This document shows positions 9,568 through 18,265 of a stretch of 64,000 bases of DNA, one piece after another. Both the position numbers and the translations under genes were made by a program. This DNA is from an uncultured Prochlorococcus sp. (GTDB lineage: Bacteria; Cyanobacteriota; Cyanobacteriia; PCC-6307; Cyanobiaceae). The stretch lies in assembly GCA_902571335.1 (NCBI GenBank), contig CACGBT010000004.1, positions 1 to 64,000 of the forward strand, read 5' to 3'. The notes beneath the pieces are model-generated. The model saw only the letters and a program-made list of their open reading frames with translations, did no database searches and was not told the DNA's origin. Positions within the stretch are counted from its first letter, which is position 1. The number at the start of each line of letters is the position of its first letter.

Positions 9568-10490
9568 GTTTGCGTTACTAAATTATTTTCAAATTTCAAC
9601 TCCAATGAATTGGTTAACTTTTGATCAACATAAATTTCTGCAGCATTATTTGGGCTCTCTTGGAGTCTTATTTTGTGTAATGTTGCACCAAGTTGATGTA
9701 TTGGTTTTTTAAGAATATCAGAAATATATAAAGCTATATTTTCAGCAGTTGGAACACAATTATGGAAAAATTCAATGTCTTTATTAAGAAAAGTATGATC
9801 TAGTTGTTCAACAACTAAATCGTTAATTATCTCTTGGAGGGCAGATAAGTCGCAAACCATTCCTGTTCTTTTATCAATGTCTCCTTTTACAGTTATATCG
9901 ACAAGATAGTTATGACCATGTCCATTAACTCTGGCACATTTCCCATAGATTTTTTTATTTTCATCAAAGGATATCTCTTCTTTTGCAAGTCTATGTGCTG
10001 CTGCAAAATGAGTTTGTACTGTTAAAAATGCTTCCATGTTTTTTCCAAAATAATCTGCCCATAAATTTGGGTTTTCGTACAGTCTTAGACTTGTAAGAGG
10101 TAAATCATCCTTCAGACGATGCCAAATGACCTTTACTAATGCTTCAGTTGTGGGAAGAATACCCTCTTGATTATCAACATTAAATTCAGGCCAGACATCA
10201 TTTAAAAAACGAAAATCTAATTGTCCAGTAACTTTATCTTTAATAGAATGTTTTACATCAGAGAGATTAAGTACCATTCCATCAGAGTCTAGTTCTCCAC
10301 CCATTGAAACAATAAGTTCATAATTGTGACCATGTCCTGGTGCAATAGTGCACTTTCCAAAAAGAGATAAATTTTCTTCTGGACTCTTTTCAGGAAGCCA
10401 ATAACGGTGACTAGAACTAAAGCAGGCACGTCGAGTTATGACGCATTCACGCCCTTTTCCATGTAATGGTTTGGATTGTGTAGAAGTCAT
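9564..10490 (-). CDS. Tandem 6-pyruvoyltetrahydropterin synthase (two COG0720 domains)
   Basis: Two PTPS/QueD-fold domains lie in tandem in 308 residues (about 18-140 and 155-290). Each keeps the zinc histidines and a CX5HGH motif: C47/H53/H55 with H28, and C185/H191/H193 with H166. In this family CX5HGH is associated with true 6-pyruvoyltetrahydropterin synthase, CX3HGH with queuosine QueD and EX2HGH with the folate variant. The second domain has the catalytic Asp-His pair in LDHTFLN (D231, H232). The first reads LDFRFLN, with Phe93 in place of His, so it may be degenerate or structural. It heads an operon with the RibD-C reductase (4-base overlap). Confidence 0.87.
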   Translation of the reverse strand: MTSTQSKPLHGKGRECVITRRACFSSSHRYWLPEKSPEENLSLFGKCTIAPGHGHNYELIVSMGGELDSDGMVLNLSDVKHSIKDKVTGQLDFRFLNDVWPEFNVDNQEGILPTTEALVKVIWHRLKDDLPLTSLRLYENPNLWADYFGKNMEAFLTVQTHFAAAHRLAKEEISFDENKKIYGKCARVNGHGHNYLVDITVKGDIDKRTGMVCDLSALQEIINDLVVEQLDHTFLNKDIEFFHNCVPTAENIALYISDILKKPIHQLGATLHKIRLQESPNNAAEIYVDQKLTNSLELKFENNLVTQT

Positions 10491-10540
10491 ACCTGTCTGC
10501 GATAATACTATCTTAAGGTTTTAAATACGCTTTTGTCTTT

Positions 10541-11098
10541 ATGGAACAATCCATTATCGAAAAAACAGTTAATACGATTAAGGGCAGAAGTATATTTTTA
10601 ATAGGAATGATGGGTTCTGGCAAGTCACAAACTGGTTTGAAGCTGGCTGAATTGTTGAAGTATAAATACATTGATTTAGATTCATTAATAGAGAAGTTGG
10701 CAAAAAAATCTATCAATCAAATTTTTAATGATGAAGGAGAAGATAATTTCCGTGAATTAGAAGCAAACTGCCTTAAAGAAACTATCAAAATTCCTTCATT
10801 AGTAATCTCAACTGGGGGAGGGATAGTTACCAAATCGGAAAACTGGGGAATCTTAAGACAGGGAATAATTGCTTGGATAGATCTCGACAAAGATATAGCA
10901 ATTGAAAGATTGAAAAATGAAATTAAAAATAGGCCTCTTCTTCAGGGAAAGAATCTAAAAGATATATATATGGGCATTTTTCAATCTAGAGAAAATTTGT
11001 ATTCTCAAGCAGATTTAAGAATTCAAGTAAAAAAAGAAAACATTGAAGAAGTTGCTATGAAAATAATTAATGCAATTCATAAAGAAATAATTAGTTAA
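10541..11098 (+). CDS. aroK: Shikimate kinase
   Basis: AroK phosphorylates shikimate at O3 using ATP on the way to chorismate. The 185-residue protein has the P-loop GMMGSGKSQTG near residue 22-32, the substrate aspartate in YIDLDSLIE, the FRELEANCL shikimate-binding helix, STGGGIV and the lid arginine in NRPLLQG. The length is normal. It is divergent from the tandem pterin synthase, with 50 bases shared upstream, and its last codon overlaps the convergent crr7-like gene by four bases. Confidence 0.93.
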   Translation: MEQSIIEKTVNTIKGRSIFLIGMMGSGKSQTGLKLAELLKYKYIDLDSLIEKLAKKSINQIFNDEGEDNFRELEANCLKETIKIPSLVISTGGGIVTKSENWGILRQGIIAWIDLDKDIAIERLKNEIKNRPLLQGKNLKDIYMGIFQSRENLYSQADLRIQVKKENIEEVAMKIINAIHKEIIS

Positions 11099-11352
11099 TC
11101 TGGTTCAATTCTTACTGCAAACCATTTGATAACGTATCCTAATTTTATTTCTAATTCATAAGTGCTTTCCAATAATTCTTCAAAAAATTCCTGATCAGGA
11201 TCTTCTATATTTTGATATATTGTTTGTGTTTCTGTCTTACTAAGCCAATTCTTTAACCATAAAATCGCTTCTTGCTTTGATACAATTTTTTCTTTTGAAT
11301 CTGGCTCTAATAATACATAATGATCTGATGCTCTTATTAGTGGATTTGACAT
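11095..11352 (-). CDS. CRR7-like NDH-1 associated protein
   Basis: This 85-residue soluble protein resembles the chlororespiratory reduction 7 family (the HYVLLEPDSKEKIVSKQEA segment is the recognisable block). In plants CRR7 is needed to build or keep the chloroplast NDH complex; cyanobacterial members are assumed to have a related role. The window carries eight NDH-1 subunit genes, which fits but does not prove this. Its ATG at 11350-11352 lies one base from the ATG of the divergent gene at 11354. The match is by eye and the family call is moderate. Confidence 0.65.
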   Translation of the reverse strand: MSNPLIRASDHYVLLEPDSKEKIVSKQEAILWLKNWLSKTETQTIYQNIEDPDQEFFEELLESTYELEIKLGYVIKWFAVRIEPD

Positions 11353-11353
11353 A

Positions 11354-12067
11354 ATGAAAATTCTTCTTGGATTAATTCTTTGCTTGATTCTTCAAGGAAT
11401 TTTTTTAGAAAATTCTTTCGCTCTAGTAGATTCTAACGTACGAGAGTTTTTGGAAAATCGTGTAAATCAATGGCCAGAATTATATTTGCCAAATTTTAAA
11501 TTATCGGATACTTCTAAGGATTTAATTTATCCTAAATGGTTCGAGGGGAATTGGCTTGTTACTTCTCAAGATATAGTTAATGATTCAGAAGAGCCAGTTA
11601 TTTATAAAGTAAATTTCTTTAAGAATGATTCAGATTTAATTGTTGGTAATCGTGCAAAAAATTCTGAATCTATTGGAAAAGCAATATTTGGTGAAACCTT
11701 AATTAAGGTTGTAAATGATCCTCAATCTATTAATAATCAAATTACTTATTTAAAAGATGATTTTTATATCGATTCAAGAATTACAGGGAGAAACCAGATC
11801 CAAGATGATGATATTTTTTTCGCAGATGAGCTAGTTATACAAACAGCACATAAGCCAGGTGCTTCAAGGATTAATCAGGTAGAGACCATTAGTAAATTTC
11901 AAAAATGTTCCAAAGAAATATTGGAAGTTGATCATTCAATCAAACCATCAATTTGTGGAGTGCAATATGTTGCTTCTTATGGTTCAAAAGTTGGTGATCC
12001 CTCTATTCATGCTATAAAAACAAATAAATATAAATTGAAGTTTGAATTTATTGAGAGTAAGCACTAA
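11354..12067 (+). CDS. Exported DUF6816-like (probable thylakoid lumen/periplasmic) protein
   Basis: The 237-residue protein starts with a signal peptide (MKILLGLILCLILQG, then a small-residue region ending NSFAL). A soluble domain follows with the marker LIYPKWFEGNWLVTSQDI and later CSKEILEV and CGVQYVASYGSK. This resembles a cyanobacterial and plastid family annotated DUF6816, whose plant members are lumenal. Two cysteines in the mature part could form a disulfide. Function is unknown. The ATG is one base from that of the divergent crr7-like gene, and the 3' end overlaps the convergent GST by 20 bases. Confidence 0.65.
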   Translation: MKILLGLILCLILQGIFLENSFALVDSNVREFLENRVNQWPELYLPNFKLSDTSKDLIYPKWFEGNWLVTSQDIVNDSEEPVIYKVNFFKNDSDLIVGNRAKNSESIGKAIFGETLIKVVNDPQSINNQITYLKDDFYIDSRITGRNQIQDDDIFFADELVIQTAHKPGASRINQVETISKFQKCSKEILEVDHSIKPSICGVQYVASYGSKVGDPSIHAIKTNKYKLKFEFIESKH

Positions 12068-12773
12068 AAAGATATTCTTCTAAGTTGTTCCTCCAAATGA
12101 AAAGATTTTCTAAATAAGGGTTGTTTATGTATTCTTGACTTCCCTCTCCTGAAAGAATTGGTCCTGCAGACTTTGGAAATTTAAGAAGGGATAATTGAGC
12201 AGCAATTGAAATATCTGCAATTGAAAAACTATCTCCAACTAAATATTTCTTGTTGATCAAGGATTTTGATAAAGCTTCCAGTAATTTTTGGAGTTCTAAA
12301 TTATCTTTAGAAGACAAAACTACATTAGAAATTTTACTAAGATTTTTAAAAGGTAATTTATCAACAATACCTTTAACTGAAGAAGGTATTTCATCTGGAA
12401 GTAATGCAGTTCTTAGCTGTGGATTTTCAATTGCAGATTTTATTAAAGCTTTTCTACAAGTTGCAGCCATTGTAGTATCTGCCCAGTCTTCAATTAGTTT
12501 GCATTGTGCAAATAATATTGGATCCTCCGGAAAGAGTGGATTGTTTTCATTTTTTTTATCTAAATATTCGCAAATAGTTGAAGAATCATTAATAACTTGA
12601 TCATTACTATCAACTATTACAGGTACTTGTTTTTGACCTGATAATTTAAAGATTTCAAATTGGCCTATTCCAGGTGTTACTTCTTCAACTCGATATTGTA
12701 GTTTTTTTGCATGAAGAGCCATTCTTGTTTTTAAACAAAAAGCACTATGCCTAAATTGATATAATGTAATCAT
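12048..12773 (-). CDS. Glutathione S-transferase family protein
   Basis: This 241-residue protein has an N-terminal thioredoxin-fold domain (YQFRHSAFCLKTRMALHAKK, then KQVPVIVDSNDQVINDSSTI) and an all-helical C-terminal domain ending in the SFSIADISIAAQL block. The VPV and S-S/T-I motifs bind glutathione in this superfamily. The N-terminal HSAFCLKTRMAL pattern is usual in cyanobacterial GSTs. The substrate is not predictable; detoxification or redox work in the cytosol is likely. Its 3' end overlaps the convergent gene by 20 bases. Confidence 0.85.
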   Translation of the reverse strand: MITLYQFRHSAFCLKTRMALHAKKLQYRVEEVTPGIGQFEIFKLSGQKQVPVIVDSNDQVINDSSTICEYLDKKNENNPLFPEDPILFAQCKLIEDWADTTMAATCRKALIKSAIENPQLRTALLPDEIPSSVKGIVDKLPFKNLSKISNVVLSSKDNLELQKLLEALSKSLINKKYLVGDSFSIADISIAAQLSLLKFPKSAGPILSGEGSQEYINNPYLENLFIWRNNLEEYLFSAYSQ

Positions 12774-12827
12774 GCTGTTTAATGTTTGTTAAAACTTAGC
12801 TAAAAAAGTAATCTATTTGTGGAGCTG

Positions 12828-13037
12828 ATGGGCGAATTTTTCTCTAATGTTGCGAGATATCCAAAGTATTTGATATCTATCATTGTTGGGGGACTTGTTG
12901 CTTTGCTTGAACCTTTATTCAAGAATAGATCAAATCCACTCACGATAGTAGGTTTGATATCTTCTGTCTTAAGTGCTTTCATAACTGTTTATTTTGTCTT
13001 GCAAGCGATGACAAACCCAATAAATTTACAACCATAA
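12828..13037 (+). CDS. ycf33: DUF751 / Ycf33 family small membrane protein
   Basis: A 69-residue protein with two hydrophobic segments, beginning MGEFFSNVARYPKYLISIIV, matches the DUF751/Ycf33 family found in cyanobacteria and algal plastids. The ATG at 12828 is preferred over an in-frame GTG three codons upstream because the family normally begins M-x-(E/D)-F-F-x-N-V-x-R-Y-P. The function of Ycf33 is unresolved; a link to cyclic electron flow has been discussed. The stop overlaps the rbfA ATG by one base, so the two are an operon. Confidence 0.78.
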   Translation: MGEFFSNVARYPKYLISIIVGGLVALLEPLFKNRSNPLTIVGLISSVLSAFITVYFVLQAMTNPINLQP

Positions 13038-13429
13038 TGCCAAATAATTTCCGTCTTGCAAAAGTTTCTTCTCTTTTGAAGAAAGAAATAACCCTTATTT
13101 TGCAGAATGATTTAGAAAATGATCTTATTAGAGATCATTTCGTCAATATTTCTAAGATTGATTTATCAGGTGATTTGCAACATTGTAAAATTTACATAAC
13201 TTCAACTGCTGAAGAGAAAGTAAGGAAAGAGATTGTGGAAAACTTGAATACTGCTAAAAGCTCTATAAGGCATAGTTTAGGAAAAAGAATTGAGATGAGA
13301 AGAGTTCCAGAGATAATTTTTAAAGACGATGTAGTTCTTGATAAAGGATTATCAGTCTTGAAACTTCTCGATGAATTAAAAAATAAAAATCAAAATAATA
13401 ATGTTGAGGAAAAGGATGCCAAAAGTTGA
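13037..13429 (+). CDS. rbfA: Ribosome-binding factor A
   Basis: RbfA binds the immature 30S subunit and helps 16S rRNA 5'-end maturation. The 130-residue protein has the KH-like fold with typical stretches: RLAKVSSLLKKEITLILQ at the start, VNISKIDLSGDLQHCKIYIT in the middle and the closing LGKRIEMRRVPEIIFKDDVV. The length is normal. It is coupled to ycf33 (TAATG junction) and runs 14 bases into the hemD start. Confidence 0.93.
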   Translation: MPNNFRLAKVSSLLKKEITLILQNDLENDLIRDHFVNISKIDLSGDLQHCKIYITSTAEEKVRKEIVENLNTAKSSIRHSLGKRIEMRRVPEIIFKDDVVLDKGLSVLKLLDELKNKNQNNNVEEKDAKS

Positions 13430-14213
13430 TCTACCCCTTGATCAAAGAAATATAATTATTACTCGATCAAAAGAAGGGATATTGGATATAAAAAAGATTT
13501 TCACAAGCAAGGGCGCTAATGTATTTGATTTGCCAGCAATAAGTATTGGTGATCCTGATGATTTGAATCCTCTTGACGAAGCATTAAATCACATAAATGA
13601 TTTTCATTGGATTATTTTTTCCAGTAGTAATGGGATCAAATTTGTGGATAAAAGACTTAGATACTTTAATAGTTCATTAAAAGAATGTTCTAAAAAAACA
13701 AAAATCGCCGTAGTTGGAGAAAGAACCTCAAAAACTCTTGATGATTTTGGGATCAAGGCTGATTTCATACCTCCAGAATTTGTTGCTGAAAGTTTAATTG
13801 ATAATTTCCCAGTATCTGGTTATGGACTTCGAGTTTTTGTACCAAGAGTTCAAACAGGTGGTAGGGATTTGATTGCAGATCAATTTAGAAAGTCTGGTTC
13901 TCGTGTATTTGAGGTTGCTGCATATGAAACTAGATGTCCTGAATCAATTCCACAAGAAACAACTGATATTATTTCTAATCGAAAAGTCGATGCAATTATT
14001 TTCTCAAGTGGTAAAACCGTAGTAAATGCTGCTTTTTTACTAGAAAAAAAACTTGGTAAACAATGGTTAGAATATTTTGATCAAATTAAGTTATTAACAA
14101 TCGGACCTCAGACAACAAAAATATGTAACAAGATTTTTGGAAGAGTTGATAGTCAGGCACAAAAATATACTTTTGAAGGACTACTAGATGTAGCAATTAA
14201 TATTTTTAGTTAG
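13416..14213 (+). CDS. hemD: Uroporphyrinogen-III synthase
   Basis: HemD closes hydroxymethylbilane with inversion of ring D to give uroporphyrinogen III, the common precursor of haem, chlorophyll and corrin. The protein of about 265 residues has the two-lobe pattern: IIITRSKEG at the start, WIIFSSSNGIKF, AVVGERTSKTL, and in the second half DAIIFSSGKTVVN and LLTIGPQTTK. I chose the ATG at 13416 because GAGGAAAAGG lies just upstream; an in-frame ATG at 13401 is possible. It overlaps rbfA at its 5' end and the convergent SRPBCC gene by eight bases at its 3' end. Confidence 0.9.
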   Translation: MPKVDLPLDQRNIIITRSKEGILDIKKIFTSKGANVFDLPAISIGDPDDLNPLDEALNHINDFHWIIFSSSNGIKFVDKRLRYFNSSLKECSKKTKIAVVGERTSKTLDDFGIKADFIPPEFVAESLIDNFPVSGYGLRVFVPRVQTGGRDLIADQFRKSGSRVFEVAAYETRCPESIPQETTDIISNRKVDAIIFSSGKTVVNAAFLLEKKLGKQWLEYFDQIKLLTIGPQTTKICNKIFGRVDSQAQKYTFEGLLDVAINIFS

Positions 14214-14676
14214 AAAAATTTTTTGTATAGTTCTTTTCAACTAAATCTTTGAATCTATCAATATTGGCCTGTAATTCGTTTGTAACCATTTTGCCTAAAA
14301 TATTTTCTTCCATAAACCGAGCAATCATTTTTGGTAGTTCATAAGTTATGGCTAAATTGACCGTTGTGATTTGATCAGTTTTACTTTCGAAAACTACTGA
14401 TCCTTCAGTTGGTAAACCTCCTATTGATTTCCATTTAAGTTTGCTTTTTTCAACCCTTTCTGTAATTTGAGCTTTCCATTTAAACCTAAAGCCATTTGCA
14501 GCTAAAGTCCATTCTGTTAAATCTGGTAACGTATTAGTTTCTTCGTCAACTGTTTTTACAGATTCAATCCAGCTCATCCAAAGTGACATTGAGTCTAAAT
14601 CGCTCCAGGTATCCCATACATTTTCAAGAGGCGCATTAACGACCGTTATTACGTCATGTTTTAGCCAAGTACCCAT
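14206..14676 (-). CDS. SRPBCC (START/cyclase-like) protein next to zds
   Basis: This 156-residue protein of the SRPBCC/polyketide-cyclase superfamily forms a helix-grip fold that holds hydrophobic ligands. The family pattern is seen in HDVITVVNAPLENVWDTWSD and in the C-terminal helix with VTNELQANIDRFKDLVEK. It starts four bases after the zeta-carotene desaturase stop and is on the same strand, so the two form an operon. A role in handling a carotenoid or other lipid is a reasonable inference from that pairing, but no catalytic residue can be identified. Confidence 0.75.
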   Translation of the reverse strand: MGTWLKHDVITVVNAPLENVWDTWSDLDSMSLWMSWIESVKTVDEETNTLPDLTEWTLAANGFRFKWKAQITERVEKSKLKWKSIGGLPTEGSVVFESKTDQITTVNLAITYELPKMIARFMEENILGKMVTNELQANIDRFKDLVEKNYTKNFSN

Positions 14677-14679
14677 GAA

Positions 14680-16134
14680 TTAACTTACTGCAAGATTTTT
14701 TGCTAATTCGGCTTTCTTTTCTAAAATTGCGGCAGCAGCTAAATGACCACTCATTGTAGCTCCTTCCATAGAGTCTATGTAATCTTGTTTTGTATAACTA
14801 CCAGCCATGAAGAAATTAGATATAGATGTTTTTTGATCGGGTCTGAAAGGTTCCATTCCGGGAGCTTCTCTGTAGAGTGATTGCGGAATTTGTACCACGT
14901 TACTCCAAAGCAATTTAAGGTTTTTTGAAGATGGGAATAGACGGCGAACCTCTTTATCTATTTCTTTTGTAATTCTTTCTGTGGATCTTCCCATCCATCT
15001 ATCGCCAGGAGTTAAAACACATTGGAGAAGCGATCCCATATCTTTTTTTCTATAGTCTGCTGGACTTGCTAGTGCTAAATCAGCAAAACAACTGAAAGAG
15101 GCATCAGCAGAATAAAGAAGGTTATCTAATCCAATTGGTTCGTTTCCAGTATTATCTTTTTGTAATTCAGTAACCCAACCGTCATACCTTAATTGGATTG
15201 TGGCAACAGCAACAGCTCTAAGTTTTTTTAAACCTTCAAATTCTCTAAATTGATACCATTCTTTTGGAATTATTTTTTTTATTCCAGGAACATCACAGGC
15301 AGCTAGAAATTTATCAGCAAACACTGCCTTAATTCCTTCAGGAGAAGATATTTTTAATTGATTTACTGCATAAGAGGAAGATTCTTTTTCATATATAATT
15401 TCTTCTACCTTATGGTTAAGATATATTTTTGCTCCTTTGTTTGAGATGTAGTCGACAATAGGTTGAGTTAACCACTTATGAGGAGAACCTTTTAAAAGAT
15501 TAAGTTTTGAGGCTTCTGTTTTTGAAGCAAACATCATAAATATAGTTAGCATGCATCTTGCTGAAATATCTTTGCAATTAATAAAACCTAAAGCATATGC
15601 GATAGGATCCCACATTCTTTCTAAGCTTTTTTCACTTCCACCATGGTTTAAAAACCATTCTTTAAAACTAATTTTATCTAGATCTCTAATTATTTTCATT
15701 GCGCCTTCATAGTCTATCAATCCTCTAACTATTGGGCTTGTACCTAAAGCTAAGGCATTTCTTAACTTATCTACCCAAGTAAGTTGTTCGGTGGTGAAAA
15801 AAGCTTTAAGTCCATTAAATGGAGCACCTAAAGGGAATCTGAAGTCTAAAGATTTTAAATTTCCACCATTATTAATAAATAGATGAGTATGATCTTTAGG
15901 AAGTAAATTGTCTAGAGCTCCCACTTTTTTCATTAATTTGAAAAGATTTGCATAATTGTAAAAAAATACATGTAATCCCATTTCTATGTGGTTGCCATCC
16001 TTATCTTCCCAACTTCCAACTTTACCTCCCCAAAATGACCTGCTCTCGTAAATTTCCACTTCGTGGCCTTCATCAACTAAATTGACTGCGGCTGTAAGAC
16101 CAGCTAATCCAGAACCAACTATTGCAATTTTCAC
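14680..16134 (-). CDS. crtQ: Zeta-carotene desaturase
   Basis: The plant-type zeta-carotene desaturase (zds/crtQ) converts 9,9'-dicis-zeta-carotene via neurosporene to 7,9,9',7'-tetracis-lycopene, with plastoquinone as electron acceptor. The 484-residue flavoprotein begins [19 protein letters not shown] (dinucleotide-binding motif), has the [20 protein letters not shown] region and ends with the [20 protein letters not shown] block of phytoene/zeta-carotene desaturases. It is distinguished from Pds by the IEMGLHVFF and WMGRSTERI motifs. It is followed at four bases by the SRPBCC gene. Confidence 0.93.
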   Translation of the reverse strand: MKIAIVGSGLAGLTAAVNLVDEGHEVEIYESRSFWGGKVGSWEDKDGNHIEMGLHVFFYNYANLFKLMKKVGALDNLLPKDHTHLFINNGGNLKSLDFRFPLGAPFNGLKAFFTTEQLTWVDKLRNALALGTSPIVRGLIDYEGAMKIIRDLDKISFKEWFLNHGGSEKSLERMWDPIAYALGFINCKDISARCMLTIFMMFASKTEASKLNLLKGSPHKWLTQPIVDYISNKGAKIYLNHKVEEIIYEKESSSYAVNQLKISSPEGIKAVFADKFLAACDVPGIKKIIPKEWYQFREFEGLKKLRAVAVATIQLRYDGWVTELQKDNTGNEPIGLDNLLYSADASFSCFADLALASPADYRKKDMGSLLQCVLTPGDRWMGRSTERITKEIDKEVRRLFPSSKNLKLLWSNVVQIPQSLYREAPGMEPFRPDQKTSISNFFMAGSYTKQDYIDSMEGATMSGHLAAAAILEKKAELAKNLAVS

Positions 16135-16233
16135 TTTTTCTTAGAATTATAACAAATCAAGTTTGGATAATGTTTGTGCTATGCATCTTATCGATTAAGT
16201 TTTTATATTATAAATAGTAGAAATCCTTTGTTT

Positions 16234-16626
16234 ATGGAAAATGTAGAAGTTAAACAGGAAATTAAAAATTCTGATGATGGCAAAGGTATATTAATTACAA
16301 ATGATGCTATCGAACAAATTTCAAATTTATTGAAGGGCCAAAGTGATAAAAAAGCACTAAGGGTAGGAGTAAGATCAGGTGGCTGTAGTGGGATGAGTTA
16401 TACGATGGATTTTATAGGAACTAATGAAATAAATTCCGATGATAAAGTTTATGATTATTCATTAAAAGCTGATCAAAGCTTTCAAGTAGTTTGTGATCCT
16501 AAAAGTCTCCTATACATTTATGGAATGCAATTAGATTTTAGTAAGGAATTAATTGGAGGTGGTTTTAATTTTGTAAATCCCAATGCTTCTCAAACTTGCG
16601 GTTGTGGAAGCTCCTTTGCAGTTTAA
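16234..16626 (+). CDS. IscA/SufA-type iron-sulfur assembly protein
   Basis: This A-type carrier has 130 residues from the ATG at 16234 (MENVEVKQEIKN); an in-frame ATG at 16174 would add 20 residues with no family match. The three carrier cysteines are present in RSGGCSGMSY and the C-terminal QTCGCGSSF. Such proteins pass Fe-S clusters to apo-targets. The many Fe-S proteins in this window (NdhI, RimO, DUF512, Ycf34) are the kind of clients expected, but no specific client can be named. The next gene (TPR) begins six bases downstream. Confidence 0.9.
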   Translation: MENVEVKQEIKNSDDGKGILITNDAIEQISNLLKGQSDKKALRVGVRSGGCSGMSYTMDFIGTNEINSDDKVYDYSLKADQSFQVVCDPKSLLYIYGMQLDFSKELIGGGFNFVNPNASQTCGCGSSFAV

Positions 16627-16632
16627 TAAATA

Positions 16633-17061
16633 ATGAATAACGAAATTAATCCTATCGAAGAGGATTTTAATGCAGCTCTTTCCAGATATAAAGCAGGGCA
16701 AGATTTAATTCCAATCGTTCAAGATTTTCAAAAAATTATACAGCAAATTCCAAATCATTTTGCTGCCTGGACTTGTTTATCATGGCTCCAATTACTTTTG
16801 AAAAATAATGAAGAAGCTTTGTCAGCTGCCAGACAAGCTGTTCGATTAAATCAGCAAGATCCACAAGCAAGAATGAATTTATCTTTAGCTCTTTTGGCTA
16901 CGAATAATAAAGGTGTCAGGGATCATATTGAGTTAATAAAAAAAATGTCTATGATGATGCCAGATGTGAAAAGTGAGTTGAAAGAATCTGTTGAAGACGG
17001 ATTAAGTAGATATCCAGATTGGCCTGAGTTAACCAAAGTAAAAAAATGGTTGGAATTTTAA
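16633..17061 (+). CDS. TPR-repeat protein
   Basis: The 142-residue protein contains one clear tetratricopeptide repeat and a partial second (FAAWTCLSWLQLLLKNNEEA then ARQAVRLNQQDPQARMNLSL), plus a helical tail. It is soluble and probably a protein-binding adaptor. It lies six bases after the IscA-type gene, and its stop ends one base before the TTG start of the LpxB-related gene, so it is within an operon. The partner is unknown. Confidence 0.72.
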   Translation: MNNEINPIEEDFNAALSRYKAGQDLIPIVQDFQKIIQQIPNHFAAWTCLSWLQLLLKNNEEALSAARQAVRLNQQDPQARMNLSLALLATNNKGVRDHIELIKKMSMMMPDVKSELKESVEDGLSRYPDWPELTKVKKWLEF

Positions 17062-17062
17062 A

Positions 17063-18265
17063 TTGTTTAAAATTTTAATATTAAGTAATGGGCATGGAGA
17101 AGATCTATCTGGCAGTCTCATAGCTAAGCAATTCGTAAAAAGTGGTTATTCTGTAGATGCTTTGCCAATTGTTGGTCTCGGAAACCATTACGAAAAAGAA
17201 AAAATTAAGATTATCGGTAAAACTAAAGAATTTAGTACTGGAGGAATTGGTTATAATTCCCTTAAAGGAAGACTCACTGAGATATTAGGAGGAGAAATAT
17301 TTTATCTTCTAAAAAGATTACATTTAACTTTTAAAATAAGAAAAAAATATGATTATTTCTTTGTAGTTGGAGATATAGTGCCAGTTTTTTTTGCATGGGT
17401 TTGTAAGAAAGATTTTTTTACATATCTAGTTGCTTATTCCAGTCATTATGAAGGAAAGTTAAAATTACCATGGCCATCTAAATTTTTTTTACTCTCACAA
17501 AAAGCAAAAAAAATATATACGAGAGATTCCCTTACAGCTAATGATTTAACTTTGCAATTAAAAAAGAAAGTGTCTTTTTTAGGTAACCCATTTATGGATA
17601 AGTTTTTTTCTAGAAACAAAGAATTAAAGAAAGTTGAATTTAGTATTGGATTATTTCCAGGTAGTCGATTTCCTGAGACTTTAAATAATGTTGTATTGAT
17701 TTTAGAGGTATTAGAGTCATTGTCAGATTTAAGATATTTTCAAAAAATTAAGTTTAATTTTGCAATAGTTAATGCTCTATCTTCATCAAAAATAAAGGAG
17801 ATATTTCAAAAAAGAGGATGGTTAAAACTAGAAAATATAAAAGATAATAATCTCTTGAATTTCCAATATAAATTTTTAGAAGTGAATATATATTGGAATA
17901 ATTTTGACAAAATATTATTGAAAAGTAGATGCTGTATCAGCATGGCGGGAACAGCAGCAGAGCAAGCTATTGGATTGGGAAAACCGGTTATTCAGATTGA
18001 AGGCAATGGTCCACAATTTACAAAAACGTTTGCAGAAGCGCAAAGACGTTTGCTTGGAAAATATGTTTTTTGTGCCACTAATTATAAAGATAAGAATGAT
18101 CAAATCAATCAGACAATAAAATTGATTATAAAAATAATATATCTTATAAAGCTTAATAAGAAGTTTATGGTCTCATGTAATGAAAATGCCAAAAAAAGAC
18201 TTGGTGAAAACAAAGCTTGTCTTAAAATGGTTGATGATATGAATATGGTTATAAAAAATGGCTAA
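17063..18265 (+). CDS. Lipid-A-disaccharide synthase-related glycosyltransferase (TIGR03492 type)
   Basis: This 400-residue protein resembles a cyanobacterial group related to LpxB but distinct from it. It starts KILILSNGHGEDLSGSLIAK and has the late nucleotide-sugar region SMAGTAAEQAIGLGKPVIQI followed by FAEAQRRLLG. A glycosyltransferase B fold is expected. Genuine LpxB motifs (SGDxxGA) are replaced by SNGHGED, so the substrate is probably not the usual lipid A precursor. The start codon is TTG at 17063, right after the TPR gene stop. The 3' end overlaps the next membrane-protein gene by eight bases. Confidence 0.8.
   Translation: MFKILILSNGHGEDLSGSLIAKQFVKSGYSVDALPIVGLGNHYEKEKIKIIGKTKEFSTGGIGYNSLKGRLTEILGGEIFYLLKRLHLTFKIRKKYDYFFVVGDIVPVFFAWVCKKDFFTYLVAYSSHYEGKLKLPWPSKFFLLSQKAKKIYTRDSLTANDLTLQLKKKVSFLGNPFMDKFFSRNKELKKVEFSIGLFPGSRFPETLNNVVLILEVLESLSDLRYFQKIKFNFAIVNALSSSKIKEIFQKRGWLKLENIKDNNLLNFQYKFLEVNIYWNNFDKILLKSRCCISMAGTAAEQAIGLGKPVIQIEGNGPQFTKTFAEAQRRLLGKYVFCATNYKDKNDQINQTIKLIIKIIYLIKLNKKFMVSCNENAKKRLGENKACLKMVDDMNMVIKNG

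Noticed and set aside
12250..12600. A 116-residue frame antisense to the GST gene
   Set aside because: The GST reading has clear family motifs and this one has none; it is a shadow frame.
16174..16233. Upstream in-frame ATG for the IscA-type protein
   Set aside because: The added residues (MCYASYRLSFYIIN) do not resemble the family and lack conserved positions; ATG at 16234 fits.
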